From Flavobacteriaceae bacterium GF1 (GTDB taxonomy: Bacteria; Bacteroidota; Bacteroidia; Flavobacteriales; Flavobacteriaceae): DNA of 64,000 nt. The position numbers were made by a program, and so were the translations under genes. The DNA is taken from contig WNKP01000009.1 in the NCBI GenBank assembly GCA_009797885.1, positions 111,958 to 175,957 on the forward strand. The letters run 5' to 3'. The notes below the pieces were generated by a model that was given only the letters and a program-made list of their open reading frames with translations, ran no database searches and was not told where the DNA came from. Shown in pieces: positions 52,692 through 61,029 of this stretch (within the stretch, counting starts at the first letter, position 1; every line of letters begins with the position of its first letter).

Positions 52692-53546
52692 TCATTCGTC
52701 TTCCACAAAGGTGTAACTGGTTTTGACCACTTCGGTCAATCTGAAATACCCAAAGGGATAGTTTTCCGAATTCGTTTCATTGATGCAATTGCCCTTAACG
52801 GCCACGGGTGTGGTTTCAAAAAGTCCTTGCCCTCCCAATTGGTCGACCAAAATCTTGATGTAATCGTAATAGGGCGTGGAAATACCGTACATTTCAATAT
52901 CCACAACATCCCCGGGTTCAAAAGGGAGCCGATCATCATCGTCATCATCTATCTCATACCACCAATCAATTTCCCGGCCATTGACAAATTCATCTTCGGC
53001 CACTTCCAAATCGGGCAGTAGATCTCCTCGACGTTGAAACCGAAACAGGTAATTGTTCCCCTCTTCTGGCGGATCGGTGAACACGATATGTACCTCCAGG
53101 ACCTCATCATCAAAGCCTTCTTCACGATCCTGAAAAACATTGGTTATCTCCGTAACCGGGGTCATGGTCTCCCTGGCGGTGTAGACCTCACCTTCATGCT
53201 CAATTCTAAGGGAATAGGACTGCCCCAATATGGGTTCAAAGGTCGTAGTTTGGTAGGAACCATTGTTTTGGTCCGCAAAAACGAAGCGGGTCCCGTTGGT
53301 ATCATTGGTAACCACTACGGAAGCTCCGGTAACATCGGTTGTGGTGCTGGTATCAAAAAATGGGGTCGATTTTCGCAATCGGATGGTCTGCACATTGCCG
53401 GGCGTTCCCTTTTCCCAATCCAGGGAAGCCTCCACGACCAAGCGTTCGGGGCCATTCTGTACTTCTACATCCACAACATCGGTACAGGAGGTTAGCATAG
53501 CGAGCAAAAAAATGCCAATTACCCATTTGCTATAAAAATTCGTCAC
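52692..53546 (-). CDS. DUF4249 lipoprotein, partner of the TonB receptor
   Basis: This lipoprotein (about 284 residues from the chosen start) has a signal peptide ending LAMLTSC and then TDVVDVEVQNGPERLVVEASLDW, the standard DUF4249 beginning. These proteins accompany CarboxypepD_reg-type TonB receptors, much as SusD does SusC. The most plausible start is GTG at 53546, directly followed by TNFYSKWVIG. That GTG is the terminal GTGAC of repeat copy B. The frame is open upstream to an ATG at 53738, through the repeat, 3 bp from the receptor stop. Which start is used is uncertain. The protein lies downstream of the ECF-type promoter at 56187-56217. Confidence 0.82.
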   Translation of the reverse strand: MTNFYSKWVIGIFLLAMLTSCTDVVDVEVQNGPERLVVEASLDWEKGTPGNVQTIRLRKSTPFFDTSTTTDVTGASVVVTNDTNGTRFVFADQNNGSYQTTTFEPILGQSYSLRIEHEGEVYTARETMTPVTEITNVFQDREEGFDDEVLEVHIVFTDPPEEGNNYLFRFQRRGDLLPDLEVAEDEFVNGREIDWWYEIDDDDDDRLPFEPGDVVDIEMYGISTPYYDYIKILVDQLGGQGLFETTPVAVKGNCINETNSENYPFGYFRLTEVVKTSYTFVEDE

Positions 53547-53651
53547 TTCGAGTGATTCCGAGTATTCGGAATTGTATCGAGAAGCGAATTTTTGGGACAA
53601 AAACCTGGTTCTCGATACTTTTTCCTTGGCTTCGACTGCGCTCAGCCTGAC
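53542..53651. repeat. Nested-palindrome intergenic repeat, copy B, at the DUF4249 start
   Basis: The element begins GTCACTTCGAGTG, has an inner GTATCGAGAA and TTCTCGATAC pair and ends GCGCTCAGCCTGAC. It covers the region between the receptor stop and the probable GTG start of DUF4249, and its end supplies that GTG. The minus-strand frame has no stop codon across it. Confidence 0.7.
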
Positions 53652-53741
53652 AGGAAAAAACTCGAATTGACGGTTTTTTGATTTTTCAACCTTTAAAATG
53701 CCCAAAAGTCTGATGATATATATTCTGATGGATTCCATATC

Positions 53742-56147
53742 TTAAAATTTAAAATTGTAGGTTATTGAGGGTACAATGCCGAAAATGGCCGTTCGGGTCG
53801 CTTCGTTGGCTCCGGTTTCCACATTCTGACCGAACGAAATCGCCGCTGCATTCTTTCTATGGTAAAGGTTATAGACACTCAGCACCCATTCGCCCTTAAA
53901 GCGTTTGTTCTGATATTTTCTAGGCTTGAAGGTCACCGAAGCATCCACTCGGTGGTAAGCGGGCAAGCGATCCGAATTTCTAGGGGCATAGCTCGCAATG
54001 GACAAATCTTCGTATTGGTACTGCCCATTGGGAAAGGTGACCGGTCTACCGGTCTGGAAAATTAAATTGGCCCCAAAACTCCATTGGTCGTTCAACCGGT
54101 AGGCCCCTGAGACGGAAACGTCATGGGTGCGGTCAAAAAAGGTATTGTACCAGTCCCCATTGTTGATTCCAGGCCCTCCGGCACTCCCCCCCGGAGTGCG
54201 TTGTTCGGATTTGGAAAGTGTATAGGCTATCCACCCGGTTAAATCGCCCTCATTTTTGCGAAGCAAGAGTTCCAGACCGTAAGCGCGCATCTCACCATTC
54301 AGGATTTCCGTTTCAATGGTATTCTGACCGATCAGTTCCGATCCATCAATATAATCGATACGGTTGTCCACATTTTTGTAATAGGCCTCCACTTCCAGGG
54401 AATAGGTCTTATCCAGGAAATTGCGGAAATAGCCCAAGGCATATTGATTGGACAATTGTGGTTCTATGAAGGGGCCACTGGGTGTCCATACGTCCAAAGG
54501 GGTGACGGAAGAAGTATTGCTCAATAAATGAATGTACTGCGCTGCCCTTGAAAATCCGGCTTTTATGGAGGAGTCCTCATTTAAAAGGTAGGCCAGGGAG
54601 ACCCGGGGTTCAAAATTCCCAAAGGTTTCTATGGCATCGCTTCTGGAAAAATCGGTTTCCCCGATGGCTTCACCCCGTTCGTAGATGTCCAACGCTTCAT
54701 TGTATACCACAGGCTGCCCATTGGCGTATTCCGTTATGGGTTGTCCTCCCAATCGGGAAAAGGCACTATAGCGCAGCCCGTATTGCGCCGTCAATCGGTC
54801 CGTTAATTTATGTTCCGCATTGATATATACCCCACTTTCCAAGGCCCGTTTTTGGTCCAGTTGCAATGGATTCACGGGAGAACTGTCAGAGGTGGGTTCC
54901 ACCTGTCCGGGATCAAAATCGTAATAGATGCCGTTGACCCCAAAGTCCAGTGCAAACCGGTCGTTCAAATAATACTTTAGATCATACTTCAAGTTGTAGT
55001 TGGTGATGGAGGATATCCATTCAAAATCGTCCTGATCAAAGTTCAGTTCATAATCGTACCGACTGACAATGGCCGAAAGGTTGGAAAACAAACGGTCATT
55101 AAAAATATGGTTCCAACGCAGGTTTCCCGAGCCGTTGCCATAGCTATTTTCAAAAATGCCTGCAAAATCAAAGGCATCCCGACCAAAATAACCGCTTAAA
55201 AACAGTTTGTTGTTCCGATTGATGCTGTAGTTGGTCTTCAGGTTCAGATCGTAAAAGGAAACACGGTTGTCCTCCCCTGCTGCGGCCAGGATCAAATCTA
55301 CGTAAGAGCGACGCCCGGCCACCAAAAAGGAACCCTTATCCCCAAAGACCGGACCTTCTGCGGTCAATCGGCTGGAGATAATCCCAATACCGCCGGTCAT
55401 TGCAAAGTTTTTACTGTTCCCATCTTTTTGGCGAATGTCCAGAACCGAGGAAACCCGACCCCCAAATCGCGCGGGAATACCACCTTTATAAAGTTTTACA
55501 TCTTTGATGGCATCGGCATTAAAGACCGAAAAGAAACCAAACATATGGGAGGTATTGTAAATAATGGCCTCATCCAGCAAGATCAGGTTTTGGTCCTGTG
55601 CCCCACCCCTTACGTGGAATCCTCCCGTGCCTTCGCCATTGTTGGACACCCCGGGCAGCAATTGGAGGGACTTTAAAACGTCCACTTCGCCCAAAACCAC
55701 CGGGGTTTGTTTGATGGTACCCACGCTCATTTTTACCACACTCATTTCGGGCTTGCGGAGGATGGCCCGCTCGGGTTCCTCGGCAGTGACCACTACTTCA
55801 TCCAATGCGGTAGAGAATTCCGAAATCTCAATGTCCTGCTTCAAGTCTTTGTTTAAATTGATGTTGATATTTATATCATTATAACCCATATACGAGATGT
55901 TCAGGACATACTCACCTTCTGGGGCGGTAATGGAATAAAATCCATATTCATTGGTGACCCCACCAATGGTGGTGCCGACCAGGAATACGGAAGCCCCAAA
56001 AAGGGTCTCGCCGTTACTTTTGTCGGTAATGGTACCGCTAATGGTGTGACTGGTCTGGCCCATGGCCAAGGCACAGCCCAAAAAATAAAGCCACAGCAAC
56101 CAAATGGTCGTTTTGATTGCGGGACTTGCTGCTGATTTACTGCTCAT
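53742..56147 (-). CDS. TonB-dependent outer-membrane receptor with CarboxypepD_reg domain
   Basis: This 801-residue protein has a signal-type N-terminus (WLLWLYFLGCALAMGQ), a carboxypeptidase-like regulatory domain (about 35-110, HTISGTITDKSNGETLFGASV, GFYSITAPEGEYVLNISYMGY), a plug domain (about 140-240, VDVLKSLQLLPGVSNNGEG) and a C-terminal beta-barrel ending in aromatic ITYNFKF. It would take up a ligand across the outer membrane using TonB energy; the ligand is unknown. I chose the ATG at 56147 (MSSKSAASPAIK), because the upstream frame overlaps a promoter and a repeat. The ECF-type motif lies 40-70 bp upstream of this start. Confidence 0.88.
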   Translation of the reverse strand: MSSKSAASPAIKTTIWLLWLYFLGCALAMGQTSHTISGTITDKSNGETLFGASVFLVGTTIGGVTNEYGFYSITAPEGEYVLNISYMGYNDINININLNKDLKQDIEISEFSTALDEVVVTAEEPERAILRKPEMSVVKMSVGTIKQTPVVLGEVDVLKSLQLLPGVSNNGEGTGGFHVRGGAQDQNLILLDEAIIYNTSHMFGFFSVFNADAIKDVKLYKGGIPARFGGRVSSVLDIRQKDGNSKNFAMTGGIGIISSRLTAEGPVFGDKGSFLVAGRRSYVDLILAAAGEDNRVSFYDLNLKTNYSINRNNKLFLSGYFGRDAFDFAGIFENSYGNGSGNLRWNHIFNDRLFSNLSAIVSRYDYELNFDQDDFEWISSITNYNLKYDLKYYLNDRFALDFGVNGIYYDFDPGQVEPTSDSSPVNPLQLDQKRALESGVYINAEHKLTDRLTAQYGLRYSAFSRLGGQPITEYANGQPVVYNEALDIYERGEAIGETDFSRSDAIETFGNFEPRVSLAYLLNEDSSIKAGFSRAAQYIHLLSNTSSVTPLDVWTPSGPFIEPQLSNQYALGYFRNFLDKTYSLEVEAYYKNVDNRIDYIDGSELIGQNTIETEILNGEMRAYGLELLLRKNEGDLTGWIAYTLSKSEQRTPGGSAGGPGINNGDWYNTFFDRTHDVSVSGAYRLNDQWSFGANLIFQTGRPVTFPNGQYQYEDLSIASYAPRNSDRLPAYHRVDASVTFKPRKYQNKRFKGEWVLSVYNLYHRKNAAAISFGQNVETGANEATRTAIFGIVPSITYNFKF

Positions 56148-56186
56148 GTTGTCGTTTTTTGATGGTTGTAACTTATTTTCACTAGC

Positions 56187-56217
56187 TAAGAGACAAGTCA
56201 AAAAACAGAGGGTTGCA
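56187..56217 (-). promoter_or_regulatory. ECF-type promoter of the TonB receptor/DUF4249 operon
   Basis: On the minus strand, TGCAACC (56211-56217) is followed after 16 bp by GTCTCTTAG (56186-56194). The same box pair with the same 16-bp spacer precedes the sigma operon, the DUF2268 gene and the 62208 gene. This copy has one extra base in the -10 box. Confidence 0.65.
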
Positions 56218-56279
56218 TGGAAGGGAATATTTAAATTGTGATGATAGCGATAGCGATTGAAAACATATAAATGCCTCCC

Positions 56280-56309
56280 TTCCGCTCCATTGAAAACACT
56301 CGAAGTGAC
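56280..56309. repeat. Partial repeat, copy C
   Basis: A 30-bp fragment identical to the right end of copies D and E (TTCCGCTCCATTGAAAACAC, then TCGAAGTGAC). It lies upstream of the receptor promoter, so it is a truncated remnant. Confidence 0.65.
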
Positions 56310-56352
56310 CCAACACAATCAATAATTAGAAAATTGAAAACAGGCCAACAAT

Positions 56353-56463
56353 GTCAGTTCGAGTGTCCGACGAAGGAGGATGTATCGAGAACCATTGTAC
56401 CTGAAAAGCTTCTCGATACGTTTTCAATTTCGCTTCCGCTCCATTGAAAACACTCGAAGTGAC
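56353..56463. repeat. Nested-palindrome intergenic repeat, copy D
   Basis: The 111-bp element starts GTCAGTTCGAGTG and ends CACTCGAAGTGAC. Inside are GTATCGAGAACC and CTTCTCGATAC, and a third inverted pair TTTTCAAT and ATTGAAAA. It is almost identical to copy E near 63874. It lies between the receptor operon and rraA. Confidence 0.8.
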
Positions 56464-56563
56464 GTCTGTATAAAATAACAAATTTCAAATCTCAAATGGA
56501 GTTGGTTATCTTTAGAGAGCGACTAGGTACGTCGAAAAAAGAGCACCACTTAAGGAAAATAAA

Positions 56564-57043
56564 ATGGAAATCGTTACAGCAGATATATGGGATGAACATG
56601 CTACTGCACTAAAAGTGTTACTACTGGAGTTGCAGAATTATGGAGGAAAAACGGCTTTTTGCGGGAAAATTGTCACGCTGAAAGTATACGAAGACAATTC
56701 GTACGTACGGAAAACACTGAAGGAAGACGGAAAGGGAAAAGTGCTGGTAGTTGATGGCGGTGGTTCCAAAAGATGTGCGCTGGTGGGGGATAATATCGCC
56801 TCATTGGCCAATGAAAATGGTTGGGAAGGCATTATTATTTACGGTTGTATTCGGGACTCCAAAGTAATAAAAACCATGGATGTGGGAATCAAGGCCATAG
56901 GCACCTGTCCCGTAAAAAGTAGAAAGCAAAACGTTGGATCCAAAGGGGAAACCCTTCTAATCGAAGGAACGGAAATCGTTCCAGGAAACTATATCTATTC
57001 CGATGAAGATGGCGTTTTAATTTCGAGCGAAAAACTAGTGTGA
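56564..57043 (+). CDS. rraA: Ribonuclease activity regulator RraA-family protein
   Basis: This 159-residue protein has the RraA core: GGKTAFCGKIVTLKV, VDGGGSKRCALVGDNIASLA and WEGIIIYGCIRDS, with the conserved D in IRD. E. coli RraA binds and inhibits RNase E; related members are 4-hydroxy-4-methyl-2-oxoglutarate aldolases. The short length matches RraA, but RNase E proper is absent from most Bacteroidota, so the target here is uncertain. Repeat copy D lies 100 bp upstream. Confidence 0.88.
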   Translation: MEIVTADIWDEHATALKVLLLELQNYGGKTAFCGKIVTLKVYEDNSYVRKTLKEDGKGKVLVVDGGGSKRCALVGDNIASLANENGWEGIIIYGCIRDSKVIKTMDVGIKAIGTCPVKSRKQNVGSKGETLLIEGTEIVPGNYIYSDEDGVLISSEKLV

Positions 57044-57176
57044 TGTGCGTGCGCAAAACATGCTAACCTCCAATAATTGAGGAAGGTTAAATTTATATAA
57101 GGGATATTCTGCAGATGAGCGTACCCAAATCAGTCAAATTAAAACAAAACGACCGCCCAACAAAAACTAAACTATT

Positions 57177-58052
57177 TTACCTCCACTCCCCCTTTGCCGC
57201 TTTTAAATCGCCCTGAAACTTGGGATTGGACCACATGGCGGTCAACATGCCATGCGCCAATACCCGGGCCGCTTCTTCATCACTGGGATAGTGGATGCCC
57301 ATAATTTCCCGGGACTCCCCTATTTCATAGGCCAGATCCAAAAACTGTTCTCTTTTGTTCGGTACCAACTCACTCCATGTAAAAGCTTGTATATAAGCCC
57401 ATAAGGTATGTCCACTGGCAAAGGAAGGGGAACCCATAATGGCCAATGGCTGTAGTTTGGGCTCCAGCACATACGGCCGGGCGCGTAGCAGATGGTATTT
57501 CACGGTAAACTCCATGATACGCATGTCTTTGGTCACTCCCTGTAAGAGTTTAAATGTGGCGGGGTAGTTGGCTGCAGTGCATTCCTCGCCCAGCACTTCT
57601 CTACCCTCAAACATGAGGTCCCTTACATTTTTCTTATAACGTTCATGGTCTTTTTTGACATCCATATGCGGCCAGTAGCCTACGGGGGCCAAAACCTGGG
57701 ACGCCCTTTTTTCTTGTGCTGGGGTCCGCTTTGCTTGCCATTCCAATAAAAAGTCCAATTCGGCCTGAGTTTGGTCGGAACTGTTTGCGGGAAAAGCCAT
57801 GCTGTTTTTTAATTCCTCAACCTGTTCGGTGGTCAAATAGGCCGGAGCCATTAGGATGTAGGAAAGGGATACCGAACGGTATTCATTTGGTGTAAATGAC
57901 CTTTTGTCCAGTTCACTGCGCTCCACGTTGGGGGTGGCATCCAGTTGTTGCAATTCCAGATAATGATTTTTAGTGGGTTCCAAAGGGTGAAGACTTTGTG
58001 CAAAGCCATAACCAGTTATGAGAAGTACGACAAGAAAGGGTATTTTTTGCAT
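57177..58052 (-). CDS. PAP2-family acid phosphatase/haloperoxidase-like, secreted
   Basis: This protein of about 291 residues has a signal peptide (MQKIPFLVVLLITGYGFAQ) and the complete PAP2 signature: K-x6-RP in KYHLLRARPYV, PSFASGH in the middle motif and SR-x5-H-x3-D in SREIMGIHYPSD. Such enzymes hydrolyse phosphomonoesters in the periplasm (PhoN type). I chose the ATG at 58052; upstream codons do not look conserved. No ECF motif precedes it. Confidence 0.9.
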   Translation of the reverse strand: MQKIPFLVVLLITGYGFAQSLHPLEPTKNHYLELQQLDATPNVERSELDKRSFTPNEYRSVSLSYILMAPAYLTTEQVEELKNSMAFPANSSDQTQAELDFLLEWQAKRTPAQEKRASQVLAPVGYWPHMDVKKDHERYKKNVRDLMFEGREVLGEECTAANYPATFKLLQGVTKDMRIMEFTVKYHLLRARPYVLEPKLQPLAIMGSPSFASGHTLWAYIQAFTWSELVPNKREQFLDLAYEIGESREIMGIHYPSDEEAARVLAHGMLTAMWSNPKFQGDLKAAKGEWR

Positions 58053-58390
58053 AGGATAACTTTTTAATAGTTGGTTCTTAAAAACTGGTAACTTCGTTGA
58101 AATGGTTTCAATCCCTAGAAATCGTATACGCCCCTTTATCATTCCTTACTTGATACGGAATCCACTTTATCTTTTTTGGATTTCTACCTTCCCTTAGACC
58201 ACCTGCCCGCTCTTGGCACGCAGGCGGGCGCTCAAGGTGACCCGCAGGAATGACAAATACGATCATATAGGGGATTTCATTTATCCCAAAACAAGTCCTT
58301 CAGTTTCATTTTTTATCAAATCGTCTATTAACGATAGACGAATTTATAAATTACCTGGGAAGCACCAAGAATTCATACGTTAAATTGTTA
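58053..58390. other. Intergenic stretch with a GC-rich inverted repeat
   Basis: No gene is seen. A GC-rich segment at about 58199-58252 contains GCCCGC and GCGGGC arms (58205-58210, 58224-58229) and ends with CGCAGGAATGAC. It resembles the dispersed GC-rich intergenic repeats of flavobacteria. The PAP2 gene's promoter must be nearby, but I cannot place it. Confidence 0.5.
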
Positions 58391-58720
58391 CTAATTTAGA
58401 GAGTCCAGGGCTTTGGTAAATTTTTCCAAGAGCCCATAGTTCATATAATAGTGGGTAAACTTATCGTGTCGTTCGGTGAGAAACAGGCCTGCTTCCTTTA
58501 AAATTTTGACATGCTGCGAAATGGTGGACTGTGAATAATTGAACATCTCCACCAAATCCTTGTTACAGGTGATATTGTCAACACCTTTCCCCTGGTTCTT
58601 TTCCGAAAGGTAACGTACCAGCGCCACCCGCACGGGATGCGCCAATGCATTGGCAATTTTAGCCATCTCATAGTCCGTTTCATTAATGTATTTGCTAGAG
58701 ATTTCGGTACGTATGCGCAT
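58391..58720 (-). CDS. ArsR-family winged-helix regulator
   Basis: This 109-residue protein has the ArsR winged helix-turn-helix: ANALAHPVRVALVRYL, then SQSTISQHVKILKEAGLF as recognition helix and HDKFTHYYMN as wing. The single Cys in NITCNKDL does not match a metal-binding ELCVCDL box, so it may be a redox- or ligand-responsive member. It stands alone. Its target may be its own promoter or the neighbouring genes. Confidence 0.85.
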   Translation of the reverse strand: MRIRTEISSKYINETDYEMAKIANALAHPVRVALVRYLSEKNQGKGVDNITCNKDLVEMFNYSQSTISQHVKILKEAGLFLTERHDKFTHYYMNYGLLEKFTKALDSLN

Positions 58721-58896
58721 AACCCATCGTTTATTTCAAATGTACGATAAAAGGCCCTGATTGAAATCCATTCCCACAGGAAATCGGGGTGGGATTCCAC
58801 ATCAAGTAGGGAATGGCAGCGGCTTATGATGAAATTGGAGAGTTTGAACCGATAGCTTGATACTCACACATCGAACTCCCCATTTCGTACCCCCCA

Positions 58897-58968
58897 TTTA
58901 ACTTTTAACTTTTAACTCTCAACCTTTAACCTTTAACCTTCAACCTTCAACCCCTAACTTCATACTTT
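58897..58968. repeat. AACCTTTAAC-type degenerate tandem tract
   Basis: About 70 bp of AACTTTTAACT, AACCTTTAACC and CTTCAACC words in tandem, immediately upstream of the ECF-type promoter. No coding potential. It may be a hypervariable spacer. Confidence 0.5.
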
Positions 58969-58980
58969 TCCCCTTTTACA

Positions 58981-59011
58981 TGTAACGCTTTGTCTTTTTT
59001 GTTGTCTTCAG
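58981..59011 (+). promoter_or_regulatory. ECF-type promoter of the DUF2268 gene
   Basis: TGTAACG (58981-58987) and GTCTTCAG (59004-59011) are 16 bp apart. The spacer equals that of the three other copies in this region. It is about 73 bp before the ATG at 59085. Confidence 0.65.
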
Positions 59012-59084
59012 TACTAAATAATTCCATAACCCAATGCATTTTATTACACTATCCGACCGCCGTCGACTTCCAAAAAAATATTTG

Positions 59085-59828
59085 ATGTCCTTATCCAAGA
59101 GCTTGCTGCTATCCCTTACCGTGGGACTTGCGGTTGCTTGCAACTTCAATCCAAAGAACGCCGAAACTTCCACCTTGCATATCGTTTTTCAGGAAGAAAA
59201 GGTGCAATTTACCCAACCGGAAAAAGAGCGCATCCATGAGTACTTGATGGATTCCGAAAAAGAGGTGCGAAGCCTTTTGCCCAATTTACCGGACAGCATA
59301 CAAGTACAGCTCGAAATTGTGGATTGGAACCTGGAAAGTGTGGGTGGTGTTACCGGGCGAGCTGAATCAAATTCCCCTCCCCTGGTTTTAATCCAAATAT
59401 CCAATGCGCATGCCAATGGTATCCTAGGCGCGATCGAGGCAGGTTTAAAATCCACGGTTTATCATGAGTTCCATCACTTGGTGCGGGGTTGGGCCATTCA
59501 AGACAACAAATTTGGGCCCGGCATAGCCATTGCAATGGTGAATGAAGGATTGGCAGAAGTGTTTGCCGAACAATACACAGGTCAGGAATTTGAGGCCAAC
59601 CATATTCCAGAACATGTAAATGCAGACGATTGGGTCGAGGAGATTTTGGCTTTACCAAGGGATGCCAGTTATCAGGAATGGATGTTCGAGCATCCCGATG
59701 GTAGAAGCTCAGTTGGCTATCGTACCGGAAACCATCTCATCAAAAAGGCCATGGAACAATCGGATAAGACTATTTTAGAGTTAAGCAACCTTACCCCAAA
59801 TGAAATTATAAAGCTTGCAGGATATTAA
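59085..59828 (+). CDS. DUF2268-type putative zinc protease, lipoprotein
   Basis: This protein of about 247 residues has a lipoprotein signal ending GLAVAC (Cys19). The catalytic motif is HEFHH at residues 127-131 in VYHEFHHLVRGW, with NEGLAE at 153-158 likely giving the third zinc ligand, as in gluzincins. DUF2268 proteins are putative Zn-dependent proteases. The ATG at 59085 gives the best signal peptide; upstream codons are unlikely. It has an ECF-type promoter and may be part of an envelope quality-control response. Confidence 0.82.
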   Translation: MSLSKSLLLSLTVGLAVACNFNPKNAETSTLHIVFQEEKVQFTQPEKERIHEYLMDSEKEVRSLLPNLPDSIQVQLEIVDWNLESVGGVTGRAESNSPPLVLIQISNAHANGILGAIEAGLKSTVYHEFHHLVRGWAIQDNKFGPGIAIAMVNEGLAEVFAEQYTGQEFEANHIPEHVNADDWVEEILALPRDASYQEWMFEHPDGRSSVGYRTGNHLIKKAMEQSDKTILELSNLTPNEIIKLAGY

Positions 59829-59892
59829 AAGGGCATAAATTGCCGCAATTTTTATTGTTACCTTCTTTTTTTTGAGCTTTTTACCTTCCAAG

Positions 59893-59923
59893 TGCAACCC
59901 TTTACTTTTGTACTTGTCTTTAG
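59893..59923 (+). promoter_or_regulatory. ECF-type promoter of the sigma operon (autoregulation)
   Basis: TGCAACC (59893-59899) and GTCTTTAG (59916-59923) with a 16-bp spacer. It lies 28 bp before the TTG start of the sigma gene, so the operon probably activates itself. Confidence 0.7.
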
Positions 59924-59950
59924 TACAAACTAAGGCATCAACCTAAACCC

Positions 59951-60490
59951 TTGGAAACCGATATCCGCTTTACACATCAAACCCTGGTTGAGCAATGCAA
60001 GACCGGCAATCCCAGTTCGCAATACGAGCTGTATAGCCTGTATGTAGATGCCATGTTCAACGTGGGGCTTCGGTTTTTGGGAAACAAGGAAGATGCCGAG
60101 GACATTGTGCAGGACAGTTTTGTGGATGCCTTTAAAAAACTGAACAGCTTTAAATACGAGAGCAGTTTTGGGGCTTGGCTCAAACGGATTGTCATCAACA
60201 AAAGCATCAACCACCTCAGGGCCAAACGGGTGCCGGTGGTACCTATGGAGGCCCATGAGTTCCATCTGGCGGATGAGGAGCCCATGGAGACCGATGCGGT
60301 GGATGTACAGAAGGTAAAAATGGGCATTGCCCAATTACCGGAAGGGTATAAGCAGATCATTAACCTATACCTGATTGAAGGTTATGACCATGTGGAGATT
60401 GGGGAGATACTGGACATTTCAACCAGCACCTCCAAATCACAATACCACAGGGCAAAGAAAAAATTAGTGGAAATCATACGAGCATTGTAA
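59951..60490 (+). CDS. ECF RNA polymerase sigma factor
   Basis: This 179-residue sigma-70 family protein has region 2 (YELYSLYVDAMFNVGLRFLGNKEDAEDIVQDSFVDAFKKL) and region 4 (LPEGYKQIINLYLIEGYDHVEIGEILDI, STSTSKSQYHRAKKKL). The start is a TTG at 59951, with no upstream ATG that works. It overlaps the anti-sigma gene by one base (TAATG), so the two are coupled. The next promoter and its own upstream region carry the same box pair, which predicts autoregulation. Confidence 0.9.
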   Translation: METDIRFTHQTLVEQCKTGNPSSQYELYSLYVDAMFNVGLRFLGNKEDAEDIVQDSFVDAFKKLNSFKYESSFGAWLKRIVINKSINHLRAKRVPVVPMEAHEFHLADEEPMETDAVDVQKVKMGIAQLPEGYKQIINLYLIEGYDHVEIGEILDISTSTSKSQYHRAKKKLVEIIRAL

Positions 60491-61029
60491 TGGACAATTT
60501 TGAAAAACATATTCGGGAAAATGCCGCTCAGTTCAATGAACACAAAGCGGACCGTGCCAAACTATGGGCAAATATCTCGGCAGAACTGCACCAACCGGAA
60601 CCCAAGGTAATCCCCCTTTGGAAACGGCCCATGCTACGCATCGCTGCCAGTATTGTACTCTTGTTGGGTATCGCAGGTTTTATCGGTTTGTCCGTTTTAA
60701 GCGGTGGTGCCACAGAAACCCAGTATGTGTCCAAGGAACTATTGGAAATCGATATGCACTACAAAGGTTTGGTCTCCTACCAGGTACAATTGGTACAGAA
60801 CAATCCCAATTTGTCCGAGATGGACAAGGCCGAGTTTTTATCCTTTATGGACGAACTGGATGCTGAGTATGAAACACTTCGCGATGAAATGCGAAACAAT
60901 CTGGACAATGAGCGTGTCTTGGAGGCCATTGTGGCCAACTACAAAAAGCGCATTGAGCTTATTGAGAATTTATTACGACAACTAAACGATGCTAAAAAAT
61001 CCGATGAAGATTATGGCTACACCTTATAA
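60490..61029 (+). CDS. Membrane anti-sigma factor
   Basis: This 179-residue protein has a cytoplasmic N-terminus (about residues 1-48, DNFEKHIRENAAQFNEHKADRAKLWANI), one membrane helix (about 50-70, IAASIVLLLGIAGFIGLSVL) and a periplasmic helical C-terminal part. This is the arrangement of ECF anti-sigma factors. No zinc motif (HxxxCxxC) is present, so it is of the non-ZAS kind. It is translated from the sigma stop (TAATG). A cue sensed in the periplasm would release the sigma factor. The cue is unknown. Confidence 0.78.
   Translation: MDNFEKHIRENAAQFNEHKADRAKLWANISAELHQPEPKVIPLWKRPMLRIAASIVLLLGIAGFIGLSVLSGGATETQYVSKELLEIDMHYKGLVSYQVQLVQNNPNLSEMDKAEFLSFMDELDAEYETLRDEMRNNLDNERVLEAIVANYKKRIELIENLLRQLNDAKKSDEDYGYTL

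Larger units (their letters stand above)
58721..59084. other. Leader region of the DUF2268 gene with a repetitive tract
   Basis: Apart from the ECF-type promoter at 58981-59011 and the AACCTTTAAC tract at 58897-58968, I see no gene. The stretch separates the divergently oriented ArsR-family regulator and the protease gene. Confidence 0.5.

Noticed and set aside
53547..53738. DUF4249 reading frame up to the ATG at 53738 as the main call
   Set aside because: The frame crosses a dispersed repeat and puts 64 residues before a good lipoprotein signal. I kept GTG 53546 as more likely and reported the alternative.
56148..56318. Upstream extension of the TonB receptor to 56318
   Set aside because: It crosses the ECF-type promoter and repeat fragment C, and it destroys the signal peptide placement.
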